Assembly (NCBI RefSeq): GCF_000308495.1
Contig: NZ_BAFU01000037.1
Span: forward strand, 30,540-94,539
DNA length: 64,000 nucleotides
Direction: 5' to 3'
DNA from: Nocardia brevicatena NBRC 12119
Lineage (GTDB): Bacteria; Actinomycetota; Actinomycetes; Mycobacteriales; Mycobacteriaceae
The position numbers and the translations under genes were made by a program. Numbering within the stretch: the first letter of the stretch is position 1; the number at the start of each line of letters is the position of its first letter. The notes beneath the pieces were generated by a model that saw only the letters and a list, made by a program, of their open reading frames with translations, had not been told where the DNA came from and did no database searches. Positions 44,918-54,562 of this stretch are shown piece after piece.

Positions 44918-45775
44918 TCAGAAGCAGTGCTCGGGACCCGGGAAGGTGCCGCGGCGGACCTCCTCGGCGTACGCGGCGGCGGCGGCACGCAACTCGTCGC
45001 CCACATTCGCGAATCGTTTGACGAACTTGGCGGTCCGTCCACTGGTGTAGCCGGCCATGTCCTGCCAGACCAGCACCTGGGCGTCACAGTCGGGGCCGGC
45101 GCCGATACCGATGGTCGGGATGGTCAGCTTGCGGGTCACCTGGGCCGCCAGTTCGGCGGGCACCATCTCGATCACCACCGAGAACGCACCCGCCTCCTGG
45201 ACGGCGATCGCATCGGCGATGAGGCCGTCGGCGCCCTCGCCGCGGCCCTGCACGCGGAAACCACCGAGGGTATTGACGCTCTGCGGGGTGAACCCGATAT
45301 GCGCCATCACCGGGATACCCGCGGCGGTGAGGAGCGCGATCTGCTCGGCGACCCGCTCACCGCCCTCCAGTTTCACCGCGTGCGCCCGCCCTTCCTTCAG
45401 GAACCGGGTCGCGGTTTCCAACGCCTGCCGCGGGGAGCTCTCATAGCTGCCGAACGGCAGGTCGGCCACCACCAGCGCATGCGGCGCGCCGCGCACCACG
45501 CCGCGTACCAGCGGGATCAGTTCATCGGCGGTGATCGGCACGGTGATGTCGTAGCCGTACACCACATTGGCGGCGGAATCGCCGACCAGCAGCACCGGGA
45601 TCCCGGCCTCTTCGAACAGCCGGGCGGTGGAGTAGTCGTAGGCGGTCAGCACGGACCAGCGTTCACCTGTCGCCTTCATCTGCTGCAGATGATGGACGCG
45701 GGTGGTGCGTCGAGCCGGCGTCGCCGTGGGAGCGGCGCCGTAGGCAGGGGTTTCGGATGCCGTGGGCTCGGACAT
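44918..45775 (-). CDS. panB: 3-methyl-2-oxobutanoate hydroxymethyltransferase
   Basis: This 285-residue TIM-barrel enzyme makes ketopantoate, the first committed step of pantothenate synthesis. Family motifs are present: MLTAYD-type start ([20 protein letters not shown]), [41 protein letters not shown] and [19 protein letters not shown]. The N-terminal extension of about 25 residues is typical of actinobacterial PanB. ATG 45775 has AAAGGACG upstream. It is divergent from a small membrane protein and the protease gene, as in mycobacteria. Confidence 0.96.
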   Translation of the reverse strand: MSEPTASETPAYGAAPTATPARRTTRVHHLQQMKATGERWSVLTAYDYSTARLFEEAGIPVLLVGDSAANVVYGYDITVPITADELIPLVRGVVRGAPHALVVADLPFGSYESSPRQALETATRFLKEGRAHAVKLEGGERVAEQIALLTAAGIPVMAHIGFTPQSVNTLGGFRVQGRGEGADGLIADAIAVQEAGAFSVVIEMVPAELAAQVTRKLTIPTIGIGAGPDCDAQVLVWQDMAGYTSGRTAKFVKRFANVGDELRAAAAAYAEEVRRGTFPGPEHCF

Positions 45776-45982
45776 CGTCGTCCTTTCGTCTCCTCGAGGC
45801 CCATCGCGGGTCCCCGGGTCTGGTTGACCTCTCCAGTGTGCACCCCTGCGTTAACGCGGTTAAGGCCCCGGTCAGGTGCGGTTGGTCACAGTCGGCGGTG
45901 AAATCCGGCATACTCGCGACGAGCGGTGTCAAGGGGGCCGGCCGCGCCGAGTGCGGCCGTCGGTTTCGGGCGGGGAGGTCTG

Positions 45983-46288
45983 GTGGATACGGAAACCGGC
46001 CCTGTGATGGGCTCCTGGAAATTCGTCACCCGGGACCGGCCCCGCGATATGGACCGACCGGCATGGTGGATCGAACGCTTCGTCGCCATATTCGCGGTGG
46101 TGGCCTACGCCGGAACGATGTACCTGCTCGCAGGTTTCGACAGTCCGGTCGGATATGCCCTCGCCGCCGTCCCGGCCTGCGTGCTCGGGCTACCGACCCG
46201 ATACGCGGGATACCGTGCCCGCCACCGCGCACGTCGGTGGCGCCGGTGTGGTGCCGTAAAGGACCGCGGCCGATACCCGCCCTACTAG
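45983..46288 (+). CDS. small predicted membrane protein upstream of the Hip1-like protease
   Basis: GTG 45983, preceded by GGGGAGG, gives 101 residues. Two hydrophobic segments (VAIFAVVAYAGTMYLLAG and GYALAAVPACVLGLP) and a basic tail (RARHRARRWRR) suggest a two-span membrane protein. It ends one base before the protease ATG (46290), so the two are probably co-transcribed. I do not recognise the family. Confidence 0.6.
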   Translation: MDTETGPVMGSWKFVTRDRPRDMDRPAWWIERFVAIFAVVAYAGTMYLLAGFDSPVGYALAAVPACVLGLPTRYAGYRARHRARRWRRCGAVKDRGRYPPY

Positions 46289-46289
46289 G

Positions 46290-47834
46290 ATGGCCCCAGT
46301 GCGGAGTGGGCGTGGAGTTCTGGCGTTGGTGGCGTCGGTGATGGTGGCCGCAGCGGGGTGCGCGGTCGAACGGAGTGAAACCGCGCCGCCCCCGCATCCT
46401 GTCCCGGTGCCGGCCGGACTGGACCGGTTCTACACGCAGACACCGGTATGGGACTCCTGCGCCGAATACACCGCACCCGGCGAACGGCTCGCTCCGAGCG
46501 CCGAGTGCACCCGGATCACCGTGCCGGTGGACTACGGGAACCCGGACGGCCCCACCGCACAGATCGCGCTGTCGCGGCTGCGGGCCGAGGGGCAGCGCAT
46601 CGGATCGCTGCTGCTGAATCCCGGTGGCCCGGGGATGTCGGGGCTGTCCACCGTCACCATCGGGGGTGGCACGCCGCTGGCGCAGCGGTTCGACCGGATC
46701 GGATTCGATCCGCGCGGTATCGGCGCCTCCACCCCGGTGGTCGCGTGCCTGACCCCGCAGGAGGCCGACGCCGAACGCGCCGAACCGCCGAAGGTCAACA
46801 CCCCGGAGGGGATCGCCGCCGACGAGACCGAGAACCGGGAATACGCCCAGCACTGTGTGGAGCGCACGGGAGCGGAGTTCCTCGCCCATGTCGGCACCCG
46901 GGAGGTGGTGCAGGACATGGATGTCATCCGGGCGGTGCTCGGCGATCCGAAACTCACCTATCTGGGCTATTCGTACGGCACCCGGCTCGGTGCGGCGTAT
47001 GCGGAGAAGTACCCCGGAAATGTGCGCGCCCTGGTGCTCGACGGAGCCATCGACCCCACTCAGGACCCGGTGGCCGAATCGCTGCGGCAGGCCGAGGGCT
47101 TCCAACAGGCGTTCGACGCCTACGCCGACTACTGCGTGACCACCGACAGCTGTCCCCTGGGGACCGACCGCGGGCAGGTGATACGCCGGTTCCGGGAACT
47201 GGTCGACCCCTTGTGGAATACCCCGGTCGCCACCACCGACCCGCGCGGTCTCGGCTACGGCGACGCCATCACCGGTGTGCAACAGACCCTCTACAGCGAG
47301 GATTTCTGGCCGGTGCTTACCATCGGTCTGCACGAACTCCGGGAAGGCCGAGGCGATACGCTGCTGCAGTTGGCGGATATGTACAACGGCCGCCGCGAGG
47401 ACGGCAGCTACAGCAACCTCACCGATGCCTTCAACGCCATCCGGTGCGTGGACGACCCGCGGATCACCGATCCGGCGGTCGCGGCCCGGCAGGACACGGA
47501 ATACCGCAGGGCGGCCCCGTTCCTCGACGACGGCCACGGGACCGGGGCCGCGCCGCGGGAACTGTGCGCGAGCTGGCCGGTGCCCAATACCAGTGACCCG
47601 CATGAGATCTCGGTGTCGGGCCTGCCGACCACGGTGGTGGTCTCGACGACCGGCGACCCGGCCACGCCCTACCAGGCCGGGGTCGAACTGGCCCACCAAC
47701 TCGGTGGGACGCTGATCACCCACGAGGGGGAAAGCCACACGGTCGTCCTGAGCGGCGGGGTGTCCTGTGTGGACGACGCGGTGATCGAATATTTGATCGA
47801 ATTGAAACCACCCGCTCCGGATCTGCGCTGCTGA
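46290..47834 (+). CDS. Hip1/CaeA-like secreted serine protease (TAP family)
   Basis: This 514-residue exported lipoprotein has a signal ending in lipobox AAAGC, an alpha/beta hydrolase domain starting CTRITVPVDYGNP, NPGGPGMSG, nucleophile GYSYGT with Ser228, and a C-terminal TAP domain with Asp in TTGDPATPYQAG and His in GESHTVV. Ser228 has the same number as in mycobacterial Hip1, which cleaves GroEL2 at the cell surface. It also matches streptomycete SlpD/E and tripeptidyl aminopeptidases. In M. tuberculosis Rv2223c and Rv2224c lie at this place beside panB and glnA2, and here there is one gene. Confidence 0.9.
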   Translation: MAPVRSGRGVLALVASVMVAAAGCAVERSETAPPPHPVPVPAGLDRFYTQTPVWDSCAEYTAPGERLAPSAECTRITVPVDYGNPDGPTAQIALSRLRAEGQRIGSLLLNPGGPGMSGLSTVTIGGGTPLAQRFDRIGFDPRGIGASTPVVACLTPQEADAERAEPPKVNTPEGIAADETENREYAQHCVERTGAEFLAHVGTREVVQDMDVIRAVLGDPKLTYLGYSYGTRLGAAYAEKYPGNVRALVLDGAIDPTQDPVAESLRQAEGFQQAFDAYADYCVTTDSCPLGTDRGQVIRRFRELVDPLWNTPVATTDPRGLGYGDAITGVQQTLYSEDFWPVLTIGLHELREGRGDTLLQLADMYNGRREDGSYSNLTDAFNAIRCVDDPRITDPAVAARQDTEYRRAAPFLDDGHGTGAAPRELCASWPVPNTSDPHEISVSGLPTTVVVSTTGDPATPYQAGVELAHQLGGTLITHEGESHTVVLSGGVSCVDDAVIEYLIELKPPAPDLRC

Positions 47835-47906
47835 ATCCGATACCGGATACCGACACAGCCACTCCATGTAACACGGATTTAACGCTGGGTGCCTACGCTC
47901 GCGGGC

Positions 47907-49244
47907 ATGGATCGCCAGAAGGAATTCGTGCTGCGGACGCTCGAAGAGCGGGATATCCGCTTCGTACGTCTCTGGTTCACCGACGTCTTGGGCTATCTCA
48001 AATCCGTCGCGATCGCCCCCGCCGAACTGGAAGGTGCCTTCGAGGAAGGTATCGGTTTCGACGGTTCGGCCATCGAAGGTTTCGCCCGGATCTCGGAGGC
48101 CGATATGGTCGCCCGCCCCGATCCGTCGACGTTCCAGGTCCTACCGTGGTCATCGAGCAAGGGCCACCAGCACTCGGCACGGATGTTCTGCGATATCACC
48201 ATGCCGGGCGGGTCCCCGTCGTGGGCCGACCCCCGGCATGTGCTGCGGCGCCAGCTCAACAAGGCGGGCGATGTCGGGTTCAGCTGCTATGTGCATCCGG
48301 AGATCGAGTTCTTCCTGTTGAAGAACACTCCCAACGGGGCCGACCCGGTTCCCGCCGACAACGGCGGGTTCTTCGACCAGGCCGTGCACGATTCCGCCCC
48401 CAACTTCCGGCGCCACGCCATCGACGCGCTCGAGTCCATGGGGATCTCGGTGGAGTTCAGCCACCACGAGGGCGCGCCCGGCCAGCAGGAGATCGACCTG
48501 CGCTACGCCGACGCGCTGTCCATGGCCGATATCGTGATGACCTTCCGCTACCTCATCAAGGAAGTCGCCATCGCCGAGGGCGTGCGCGCCACCTTCATGC
48601 CCAAGCCGTTCGCCCAATACCCGGGTTCGGCCATGCACACCCATATGAGCCTGTTCGAGGGCGAGTCGAACGCCTTCCACGATCCCGACGATCCGATCAA
48701 CCTGTCGGCGACCGCGCGCGCGTTCATCGCGGGCATCCTCGAGCACTCCCACGAGATCAGCGCCATTACCAACCAGTGGGTCAATTCCTACAAGCGGCTC
48801 ATCCACGGCGGCGAGGCGCCGACCGCCGCGTCCTGGGGCCGGTCGAACCGCTCGGCGCTGGTGCGGGTGCCGATGTACACCCCGAACAAGGCGTCCTCGC
48901 GTCGTGTCGAGATCCGCAGCCCCGATTCGTCCTGCAACCCGTACCTGACCTTCGCGGTGCTGCTGGCCGCGGGTCTGCGCGGGATCGAGAAGGGGTACGA
49001 GCTGCCGCCGGAGGCCGAGGACGATGTGTGGGCGCTGACCGCCGCCGAACGGCGGGCCATGGGCTTCCGCGAGCTGCCCGGCACCCTGGACGAGGCATTG
49101 CACGCGATGGAACGGTCGGAACTGGTCGCCGAAACCCTCGGCGAACACGTCTTCGACTTCTTCCTGCGCAACAAGCGCCGGGAATGGGCCGACTACCGCA
49201 GCCAGGTGACGGCGTTCGAGCTGCGCGAGTACCTGGACCTGTGA
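47907..49244 (+). CDS. glnA2: glutamine synthetase GlnA2 (type I)
   Basis: This 445-residue type I glutamine synthetase has the latch DVLGYLKSVAIAPAELEGAF, the metal/ATP regions HPEIEFFL, HHEGAPGQQEIDLRY and MPKPF, and RVEIRSPDSSCNPYL. GlnA2 enzymes in mycobacteria and streptomycetes are secondary synthetases, and some handle other amines. ATG 47907 gives the expected start MDRQKEFVLRTLEER. Upstream is a GTAAC-n6-TTAAC pair that only partly fits a GlnR box. It is followed by glnE. Confidence 0.94.
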   Translation: MDRQKEFVLRTLEERDIRFVRLWFTDVLGYLKSVAIAPAELEGAFEEGIGFDGSAIEGFARISEADMVARPDPSTFQVLPWSSSKGHQHSARMFCDITMPGGSPSWADPRHVLRRQLNKAGDVGFSCYVHPEIEFFLLKNTPNGADPVPADNGGFFDQAVHDSAPNFRRHAIDALESMGISVEFSHHEGAPGQQEIDLRYADALSMADIVMTFRYLIKEVAIAEGVRATFMPKPFAQYPGSAMHTHMSLFEGESNAFHDPDDPINLSATARAFIAGILEHSHEISAITNQWVNSYKRLIHGGEAPTAASWGRSNRSALVRVPMYTPNKASSRRVEIRSPDSSCNPYLTFAVLLAAGLRGIEKGYELPPEAEDDVWALTAAERRAMGFRELPGTLDEALHAMERSELVAETLGEHVFDFFLRNKRREWADYRSQVTAFELREYLDL

Positions 49245-49291
49245 TCCGATACCCGGCCGGTCACCGCACCTCGGCCGGGTAATTTGAAGGG

Positions 49292-52200
49292 ATGGTCCGG
49301 CCCCCGTCTGCCCGTTCCGCTGTTCCCGGTGTCGGTCGGCTCGGTTTGCTCGAGCCGACGGCGGCCGAATCGCTCCGCGAGCTCGGCTGGGACACCATCG
49401 AGGGGATTCCGCTGCTGTGGGCGCTCTCGCGCGCCCCCAACGCCGACCTGGCGCTGAACACCCTGATCCGCATCCGGGAAGGGCTCGGAAGCGACTGGGA
49501 CGCCCTGGATTCGGCGCTGCGCACCGATACCGGGCTGCGGGCCAGGCTGTTCGCGGTGATCGGATCGTCCAGCGCGCTGGGCGACCACCTGGTGGCCGAC
49601 CCCGCCGCCTGGGAACTGCTGCGCCGCCCCCACCTTCCCGACCGCGACGAGGTGCTGACCGATCTGCTCGCCGTGGTCGCCGCCGAGCCCGAGACCGGCC
49701 GCAATGCCGGTCCGATGCTGTTCCGCGCCGGGAAGTCCGGACCGGAGGTGGTGGCGCTGCTGCGCAAACGCTACCGCGATCAGCTGATGCTGGTGGCGGC
49801 CGCGGATCTGGCGCCGACCGTGGAGAACGAGCCGGTACTGCGGTATCAGGAGGTCTGCGCGCGTCTCACCGAACTGGCCGACGCCGCGCTCACCACCGCG
49901 CTGGCGGTGGCGGTGGCGCGGGTGTGCCGGGACGCGCCGTGCCCGGTGCGGTTGGCGGTGATCGCCATGGGCAAGAGCGGCGCCTGTGAACTGAACTATG
50001 TCAGCGATGTCGACGTCGTCTTCGTCGCCGAACCCGCCGACGCTACCGCGGGCCGGTTGGCCGCCGAGATGATGAGCGTGGCGTCGTCGGCCTTCTTCGA
50101 TGTCGATGCCGCGCTGCGGCCGGAGGGCCGGGCCGGGGTGCTGGTGCGCACCCTGGACTCGCATCTGGCCTACTATCAGCGCTGGGCGCGGACCTGGGAA
50201 TTCCAGGCGCTGCTCAAGGCGCGTCCGATGACCGGGGATCTGGAACTCGGCCTGCGGTATCAGGCGGCGGTGAGCCCGTTGGTGTGGACCGCGGCCGAAC
50301 GCGAGGATTTCGTCGCCGACGTCCAGGCCATGCGTCGTCGCGTCGAGGACCTGGTCCCCGAGGAGTTGCGCGACCGCGAGCTCAAACTCGGGCACGGAAG
50401 CCTGCGTGATGTGGAATTCGCGGTGCAACTGCTGCAATTGGTGCACGGTCGGGTGGATGAGTCCCTGCGCGTGGCGGCCACCGTGGAGGCCTTGGCGGCG
50501 CTGGCCGAGCGCGGCTATGTCGGTCGCGAGGACGCCGCCAATCTCACCGCCTCCTACGAATTCCTGCGCCTGCTGGAACACCGGCTGCAACTGCAGCGGC
50601 TCAAACGCACCCACACCCTGCCCGCCGCCGACGACGAGGAGGGCATGCGCTGGCTGGCCCGCGCCGCGCATATCCGCCCCGACGGCAGACAGAATGCCGC
50701 CGGCGTGCTGCGCACCGAGATCCGGCGCACCACAGCCCGGGTGCGGCGGCTGCACGCCCGGCTGTTCTACCGGCCGCTGCTGGAATCGGTGGCGCGGCTG
50801 GAACCCGACGCGCTGCGTCTGAGCCCCGACGCCGCCGTCCGCCAGCTCGCCGCCCTCGGCTACGCCGCCCCCGAACACGCGCTCGGTCATCTGCGCGCGC
50901 TCACCGGCGGCGTCTCCCGCAAGGGCCGGATCCAGGCACTGCTGTTGCCGACCCTGCTGGAATGGCTCGGCGACACCCCCGACCCGGACGCCGGCCTGCT
51001 CGCCTACCGGCGGGTGTCCGAGGGGCTGACGGATATGGACTGGTATCTGCGGGTACTGCGGGACGAGGGCGCGGTCGGGCAGCGGCTGATGATCGTGCTC
51101 GGCTCCTCGGCGTATCTGCCGGATCTGCTCATCAACGCCCCCGACACCATCCGCATGTACGCCGACGGGCCGGAGGGGCCGCTGCTGCTGCGCACCCGGC
51201 CGGCGGAGGTGGCCGGCGGTATCCTCACCGCCGCCGCCCGCTACGAAGACCCGAAACGCGCGGTGGCGGCGGCTCGTTCGCTGCGCCGGCACGAACTGGC
51301 ACGGGTCGCGTCGGCGGATCTGCTCGGCCTGCTCGACGTGCCGCAGGTGTGCGCGGCGCTGTCCTCGGTGTGGGTGGCGGTGCTGGACGCGGCGCTGCGA
51401 GCGGTGATCCGGGCCGGTGAGGCCCGGCGCGGCGTGCCCGCCCCCGCCGCCATGGCGGTGATCGGGATGGGACGGCTCGGCGGCAGGGAACTGGGCTACG
51501 GCTCGGACGCCGATGTGCTGTTCGTCTGCGACCCACGTCCCGGCGAGGACGAGACGGCGGCCGTGAAATGGGCCAACGGCGTCGCCGAACAGGTGCGGCA
51601 GCTGCTCGGCGCCCCCAGCACCGACCCGCCGCTGGAAGTGGACGCCGGACTGCGCCCCGAAGGCCGCAGCGGTCCGCTGGTGCGCACCCTCGCCTCCTAC
51701 AACGCCTACTACAGCCAGTGGGTGCAGCCGTGGGAGGTGCAGGCGCTGCTGCGCGCCCACCAGGTGGCGGGCGACCAGGACCTCGGCGTCCGCTTCCTGC
51801 GCACCATCGACCCGGTGCGCTACCCGTCCGGCGGCGTCTCCACCGAGGCGGTCCGCGAGATCCGCCGCATCAAGGCCCGCGTGGATTCCGAACGTCTGCC
51901 CCGCGGCGCCGACCCGGCCACCCACACCAAACTCGGCCGCGGCGGGCTCACCGATATCGAGTGGACCGTGCAGCTACTGCAGTTGCGGCACGCGCACGAG
52001 GTCCCGGAACTGCACAACACCTCCACCCTCGAATCACTGGACGTCATCGAGAACGGCGGCCTGCTCGACGCCGAGGACGTGCACCGACTCCGGCAGGCAT
52101 GGCTGACCGTCACCGCCGCTCGTAACGCGCTGGTGCTCGTCCGAGGCAAACCCACCGACCAACTTCCCGGCCCCGGCCGCACCCTGTCGGCAGTGGCCCG

Positions 52201-52303
52201 GGTCGCGGGCTGGACCGACGGCGACGGTAACGAGTTCCTCGACAACTACCTGCGGGTTACCCGACACGCGAGGGCCGTGGTGGAGCGGGTGTTCGGAACC
52301 TGA
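49292..52303 (+). CDS. glnE: bifunctional glutamine synthetase adenylyltransferase/deadenylase
   Basis: This 1003-residue regulator adds and removes AMP on the glutamine synthetase tyrosine in response to nitrogen state. It has two nucleotidyltransferase halves: [20 protein letters not shown] at about residue 225 (adenylyl-removing side) and [18 protein letters not shown] at about 735 (adenylyl-transferring side), each followed by helical GlnE repeats (for example [15 protein letters not shown] and [12 protein letters not shown]). The length is normal. It is 47 bp from glnA2 and in the same order as Rv2222c-Rv2221c. Its target is GlnA1 at 59894-61330, which has the adenylylation tyrosine. Confidence 0.96.
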   Translation: MVRPPSARSAVPGVGRLGLLEPTAAESLRELGWDTIEGIPLLWALSRAPNADLALNTLIRIREGLGSDWDALDSALRTDTGLRARLFAVIGSSSALGDHLVADPAAWELLRRPHLPDRDEVLTDLLAVVAAEPETGRNAGPMLFRAGKSGPEVVALLRKRYRDQLMLVAAADLAPTVENEPVLRYQEVCARLTELADAALTTALAVAVARVCRDAPCPVRLAVIAMGKSGACELNYVSDVDVVFVAEPADATAGRLAAEMMSVASSAFFDVDAALRPEGRAGVLVRTLDSHLAYYQRWARTWEFQALLKARPMTGDLELGLRYQAAVSPLVWTAAEREDFVADVQAMRRRVEDLVPEELRDRELKLGHGSLRDVEFAVQLLQLVHGRVDESLRVAATVEALAALAERGYVGREDAANLTASYEFLRLLEHRLQLQRLKRTHTLPAADDEEGMRWLARAAHIRPDGRQNAAGVLRTEIRRTTARVRRLHARLFYRPLLESVARLEPDALRLSPDAAVRQLAALGYAAPEHALGHLRALTGGVSRKGRIQALLLPTLLEWLGDTPDPDAGLLAYRRVSEGLTDMDWYLRVLRDEGAVGQRLMIVLGSSAYLPDLLINAPDTIRMYADGPEGPLLLRTRPAEVAGGILTAAARYEDPKRAVAAARSLRRHELARVASADLLGLLDVPQVCAALSSVWVAVLDAALRAVIRAGEARRGVPAPAAMAVIGMGRLGGRELGYGSDADVLFVCDPRPGEDETAAVKWANGVAEQVRQLLGAPSTDPPLEVDAGLRPEGRSGPLVRTLASYNAYYSQWVQPWEVQALLRAHQVAGDQDLGVRFLRTIDPVRYPSGGVSTEAVREIRRIKARVDSERLPRGADPATHTKLGRGGLTDIEWTVQLLQLRHAHEVPELHNTSTLESLDVIENGGLLDAEDVHRLRQAWLTVTAARNALVLVRGKPTDQLPGPGRTLSAVARVAGWTDGDGNEFLDNYLRVTRHARAVVERVFGT

Positions 52304-52451
52304 GCCGGCGCCTGCCCCGACCGGTCCGGGACCGTCCTACTCGGCCGCGGCCGAAAGGGTCTTCCGCAGGCTCTCGAATCGATTCGGGGGCCTGCGGTGT
52401 TTCGGAGCCGAGCGTCGGCTGCCCGGTGCCGGATTCGTCCGCGGCGGTCAT
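52257..52451 (-). CDS. possible small ORF coupled to the DJ-1/PfpI gene
   Basis: ATG 52451 overlaps the DJ-1/PfpI stop by ATGA, and the 64-residue frame begins [20 protein letters not shown], then becomes Arg-rich and runs 47 bp antisense into glnE. The coupling start is suggestive, but the composition is not. It may be chance. Confidence 0.25.
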   Translation of the reverse strand: MTAADESGTGQPTLGSETPQAPESIREPAEDPFGRGRVGRSRTGRGRRRLRFRTPAPPRPSRVG

Positions 52452-53143
52452 TGCGATCGCAACACGTCGACGACGGCTTCGGCGACCGCCCGGGCGCTGC
52501 CGGGGTTCTGGCCGGTGATCAGGCGCCCATCGGTGACCACGTGGGTGTCGAAGGGTTTGTCGGCGCTGCTGTAGTTGCCGCCACGGTTGCGCAACTCGTC
52601 CTGCAGGCTGAACGGGACGGCGTCGGCGCGTTGGGCCGCCTGCTCCTCCGGCCAGGAGAATCCGGTGACATTCTTCCCCTCGAGCAGCGGTTCTCCGTTA
52701 TCGAGCATGACCTCCAGCAGGCCGGCGGGGCCGTGACACACGGCCGAGACGATGCGCCCGCTGTCGTAGAACTTCGCGGTGAGCGCGGCCAGGTGGGGGT
52801 CTTTGAAGTCGAACATGACCCCGTGTCCGCCGGTGAGGTAGATGGCGTCGTAGTCCTGCACATCCACGTCGCCGACTTTCGTGGTGTCCTCGAGCAGGTC
52901 CATGAACTCCCGGTCGGCGTAGCGCCGGTCAGTGCCCAACTCGGCCAGCACGTCATGGGCCAGGCTCTCCGGGTCCAAGGGAACGTAACCACCCGCGGGG
53001 CCGGCGATCTCGACGTCGAAACCGTTGTCCTTGACGTAATCGTAGAAATGAGTCAACTCACCCAGCCACAACCCGGTGCGGTAACCCACCTTCTCGTATT
53101 CGCCCGCGTTCGTGACGATGACCAAGATCTTGTTGGTGGCCAT
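52448..53143 (-). CDS. DJ-1/PfpI-family class I glutamine amidotransferase-like protein
   Basis: This 231-residue protein has the DJ-1/PfpI fold. Cys136 lies in the nucleophile elbow SAVCHGPAGLLEV, YDAIYLTGGHGVMFDFKD precedes it, and an N-terminal strand MATNKILVIVTNAGEYEKVG carries a Glu near the active site. The layout is that of Hsp31/YajL-like chaperone-glyoxalase or protease-like proteins. ATG 53143 is close to GGAGG upstream. It is convergent with glnE. Confidence 0.9.
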   Translation of the reverse strand: MATNKILVIVTNAGEYEKVGYRTGLWLGELTHFYDYVKDNGFDVEIAGPAGGYVPLDPESLAHDVLAELGTDRRYADREFMDLLEDTTKVGDVDVQDYDAIYLTGGHGVMFDFKDPHLAALTAKFYDSGRIVSAVCHGPAGLLEVMLDNGEPLLEGKNVTGFSWPEEQAAQRADAVPFSLQDELRNRGGNYSSADKPFDTHVVTDGRLITGQNPGSARAVAEAVVDVLRSQ

Positions 53144-53605
53144 ATCCGTCCTCCGTTCCTTCGACCGGCCGGTCGTGGTGTCAATCGGTACGGTGCGGAG
53201 CCGGTGTCCACGCCTGCCCATTCGGGCGTCATACCGGTAGCCGACCCCAGCGTGCGGGCAGTACCCCGCTCACTGTCCACCAATCCGCCCTCGACCATCC
53301 CGCGGGCGGCGACACCGCGGCGAACGAGCCCGCCCGTTGCCGAATGGTCCGAATGCCGGTGTCCCTGCGGAACGGGTACGGCGAGTTCGCGCCTCGGGTG
53401 AAGTTCGAGGAAGTGACCGCGCTCATCACCGGTCCGGGCTATCGCATCGAGCCGGACAACGAGGCGGTGGTATCGCCGTGGACACCACCGGGGAACGCGG
53501 CACCGAGACGTTCCCACCCCCGAGCAGCGTTGTCCTTCCGGGCGGCCCGAAGTCGAGGAGACGCGCTGCGCCATGTCGGGTTGCCCGTTCCCGCAGGTGG
53601 TCCGC
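53144..53605. other. 462-bp intergenic region, no gene recognised
   Basis: The left part should hold the promoter of the DJ-1/PfpI gene. In the right part a plus-strand frame (53344-53679) has one protein-like stretch (PRVKFEEVTALITGPGYRIE) inside otherwise Arg/Pro-rich sequence and overlaps the end of the lipase gene; it may be a gene remnant. Nothing else is supported. Confidence 0.4.
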
Positions 53606-54562
53606 CTAATCCGTGGAGACGTGCCCCAGCAGCCATTCGACCACGTCCGAGAGCACCCGGTCGCGCTCCGGCTCGTTGAAGATCTCGTGGTAGAAACCCT
53701 CATAGCGCCGGACGGTGAGGTCGTCGGTCCCCGCCCCCGCTTCGATCCGGTCCGTGCTCGACGGGGCGGCGATGGTGTCGGCGGTGCCGTGCATGGCCAG
53801 GGTCGGCACCGTCAGCCGGTCCAGGCGTGCGCTCACGGTGTTCGCGGCGAACAGGATCTCGGTGGCGGTGCGGGCGGGCAGTTTGCCGCGGAACACCAGC
53901 GGGTCGCTGTCGTAGGCGGCGACCACGGCCGGGTCTCGGCTGATATCCGACGAATCCAGTTTCAGCACACCGAGATTCGGGACGATCCGGGTCAGCACCG
54001 GTGCGGCCAGACGCTGCACGGGATTGCCCAGTGGGATATCGAGCGGCGGCGCCGAGACCACGATCCCGGCCGCGTCGAGCGGAGCCCGGGTCGCCAGATG
54101 GAGCACGATCAGGGCTCCCATCGAATGCCCGAGCACGAACCGCGGCACCCCGGGGAACGCCTGGCCCGCCAGGTCGAGCAGGCGGGCCGTATTGTCCGCG
54201 GCGTTGTCGATCGACCCGATATTGGCGCGGGCCCCACCCGAGGCGCCATGCCCCGCATGGTCCAGCGTGTACACCGCGAAACCGGCCTCGTTCAACCGCT
54301 TCCCGACATGTTCGTACCGCCCGGAGTGTTCGGCCGCGCCGTGCGACAGCGCGATCACCCCGCGGACATCGCCCTCGGGCAACCAGGCGCGCCAGACGAT
54401 CCGCTTGCCGACGCTGTCGAAGGCGCCGGTGTCCGGCCGGCCGGGATCGAGGGCCGGCTCGGCGATGCCGCCGGGCGTTTCACCGGCGTCCGGTTCGGCC
54501 GCGGCGCTTGCCGCGTGTTCTTCTGTGGGGGGCTTCGTGTCCGGTGTCTCCCGATCGCTCAT
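53606..54562 (-). CDS. monoacylglycerol lipase-like alpha/beta hydrolase
   Basis: This 318-residue protein has an N-terminal disordered, acidic stretch of about 45 residues, then a serine aminopeptidase/monoglyceride-lipase domain. The motifs are ALSHGAAEHSGRYEHVGKRL, LDHAGHGASGG, nucleophile VLGHSMGALIVL, Asp in AMHGTADTIA and His in YEGFYHEIFNEP. This is the pattern of mycobacterial Rv0183-type lipases, although the N-terminal extension is unusual. Its ATG overlaps the M20 peptidase stop by 4 bp. Confidence 0.9.
   Translation of the reverse strand: MSDRETPDTKPPTEEHAASAAAEPDAGETPGGIAEPALDPGRPDTGAFDSVGKRIVWRAWLPEGDVRGVIALSHGAAEHSGRYEHVGKRLNEAGFAVYTLDHAGHGASGGARANIGSIDNAADNTARLLDLAGQAFPGVPRFVLGHSMGALIVLHLATRAPLDAAGIVVSAPPLDIPLGNPVQRLAAPVLTRIVPNLGVLKLDSSDISRDPAVVAAYDSDPLVFRGKLPARTATEILFAANTVSARLDRLTVPTLAMHGTADTIAAPSSTDRIEAGAGTDDLTVRRYEGFYHEIFNEPERDRVLSDVVEWLLGHVSTD

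Noticed and set aside
47840-47900. GTAAC-n6-TTAAC upstream of glnA2 as a GlnR box
   Set aside because: The second half-site fits poorly and the downstream pair is missing, so I do not call a site.
49193-51925. 910-codon minus-strand frame over glnE
   Set aside because: It is antisense to a complete glnE and low in protein-like motifs.
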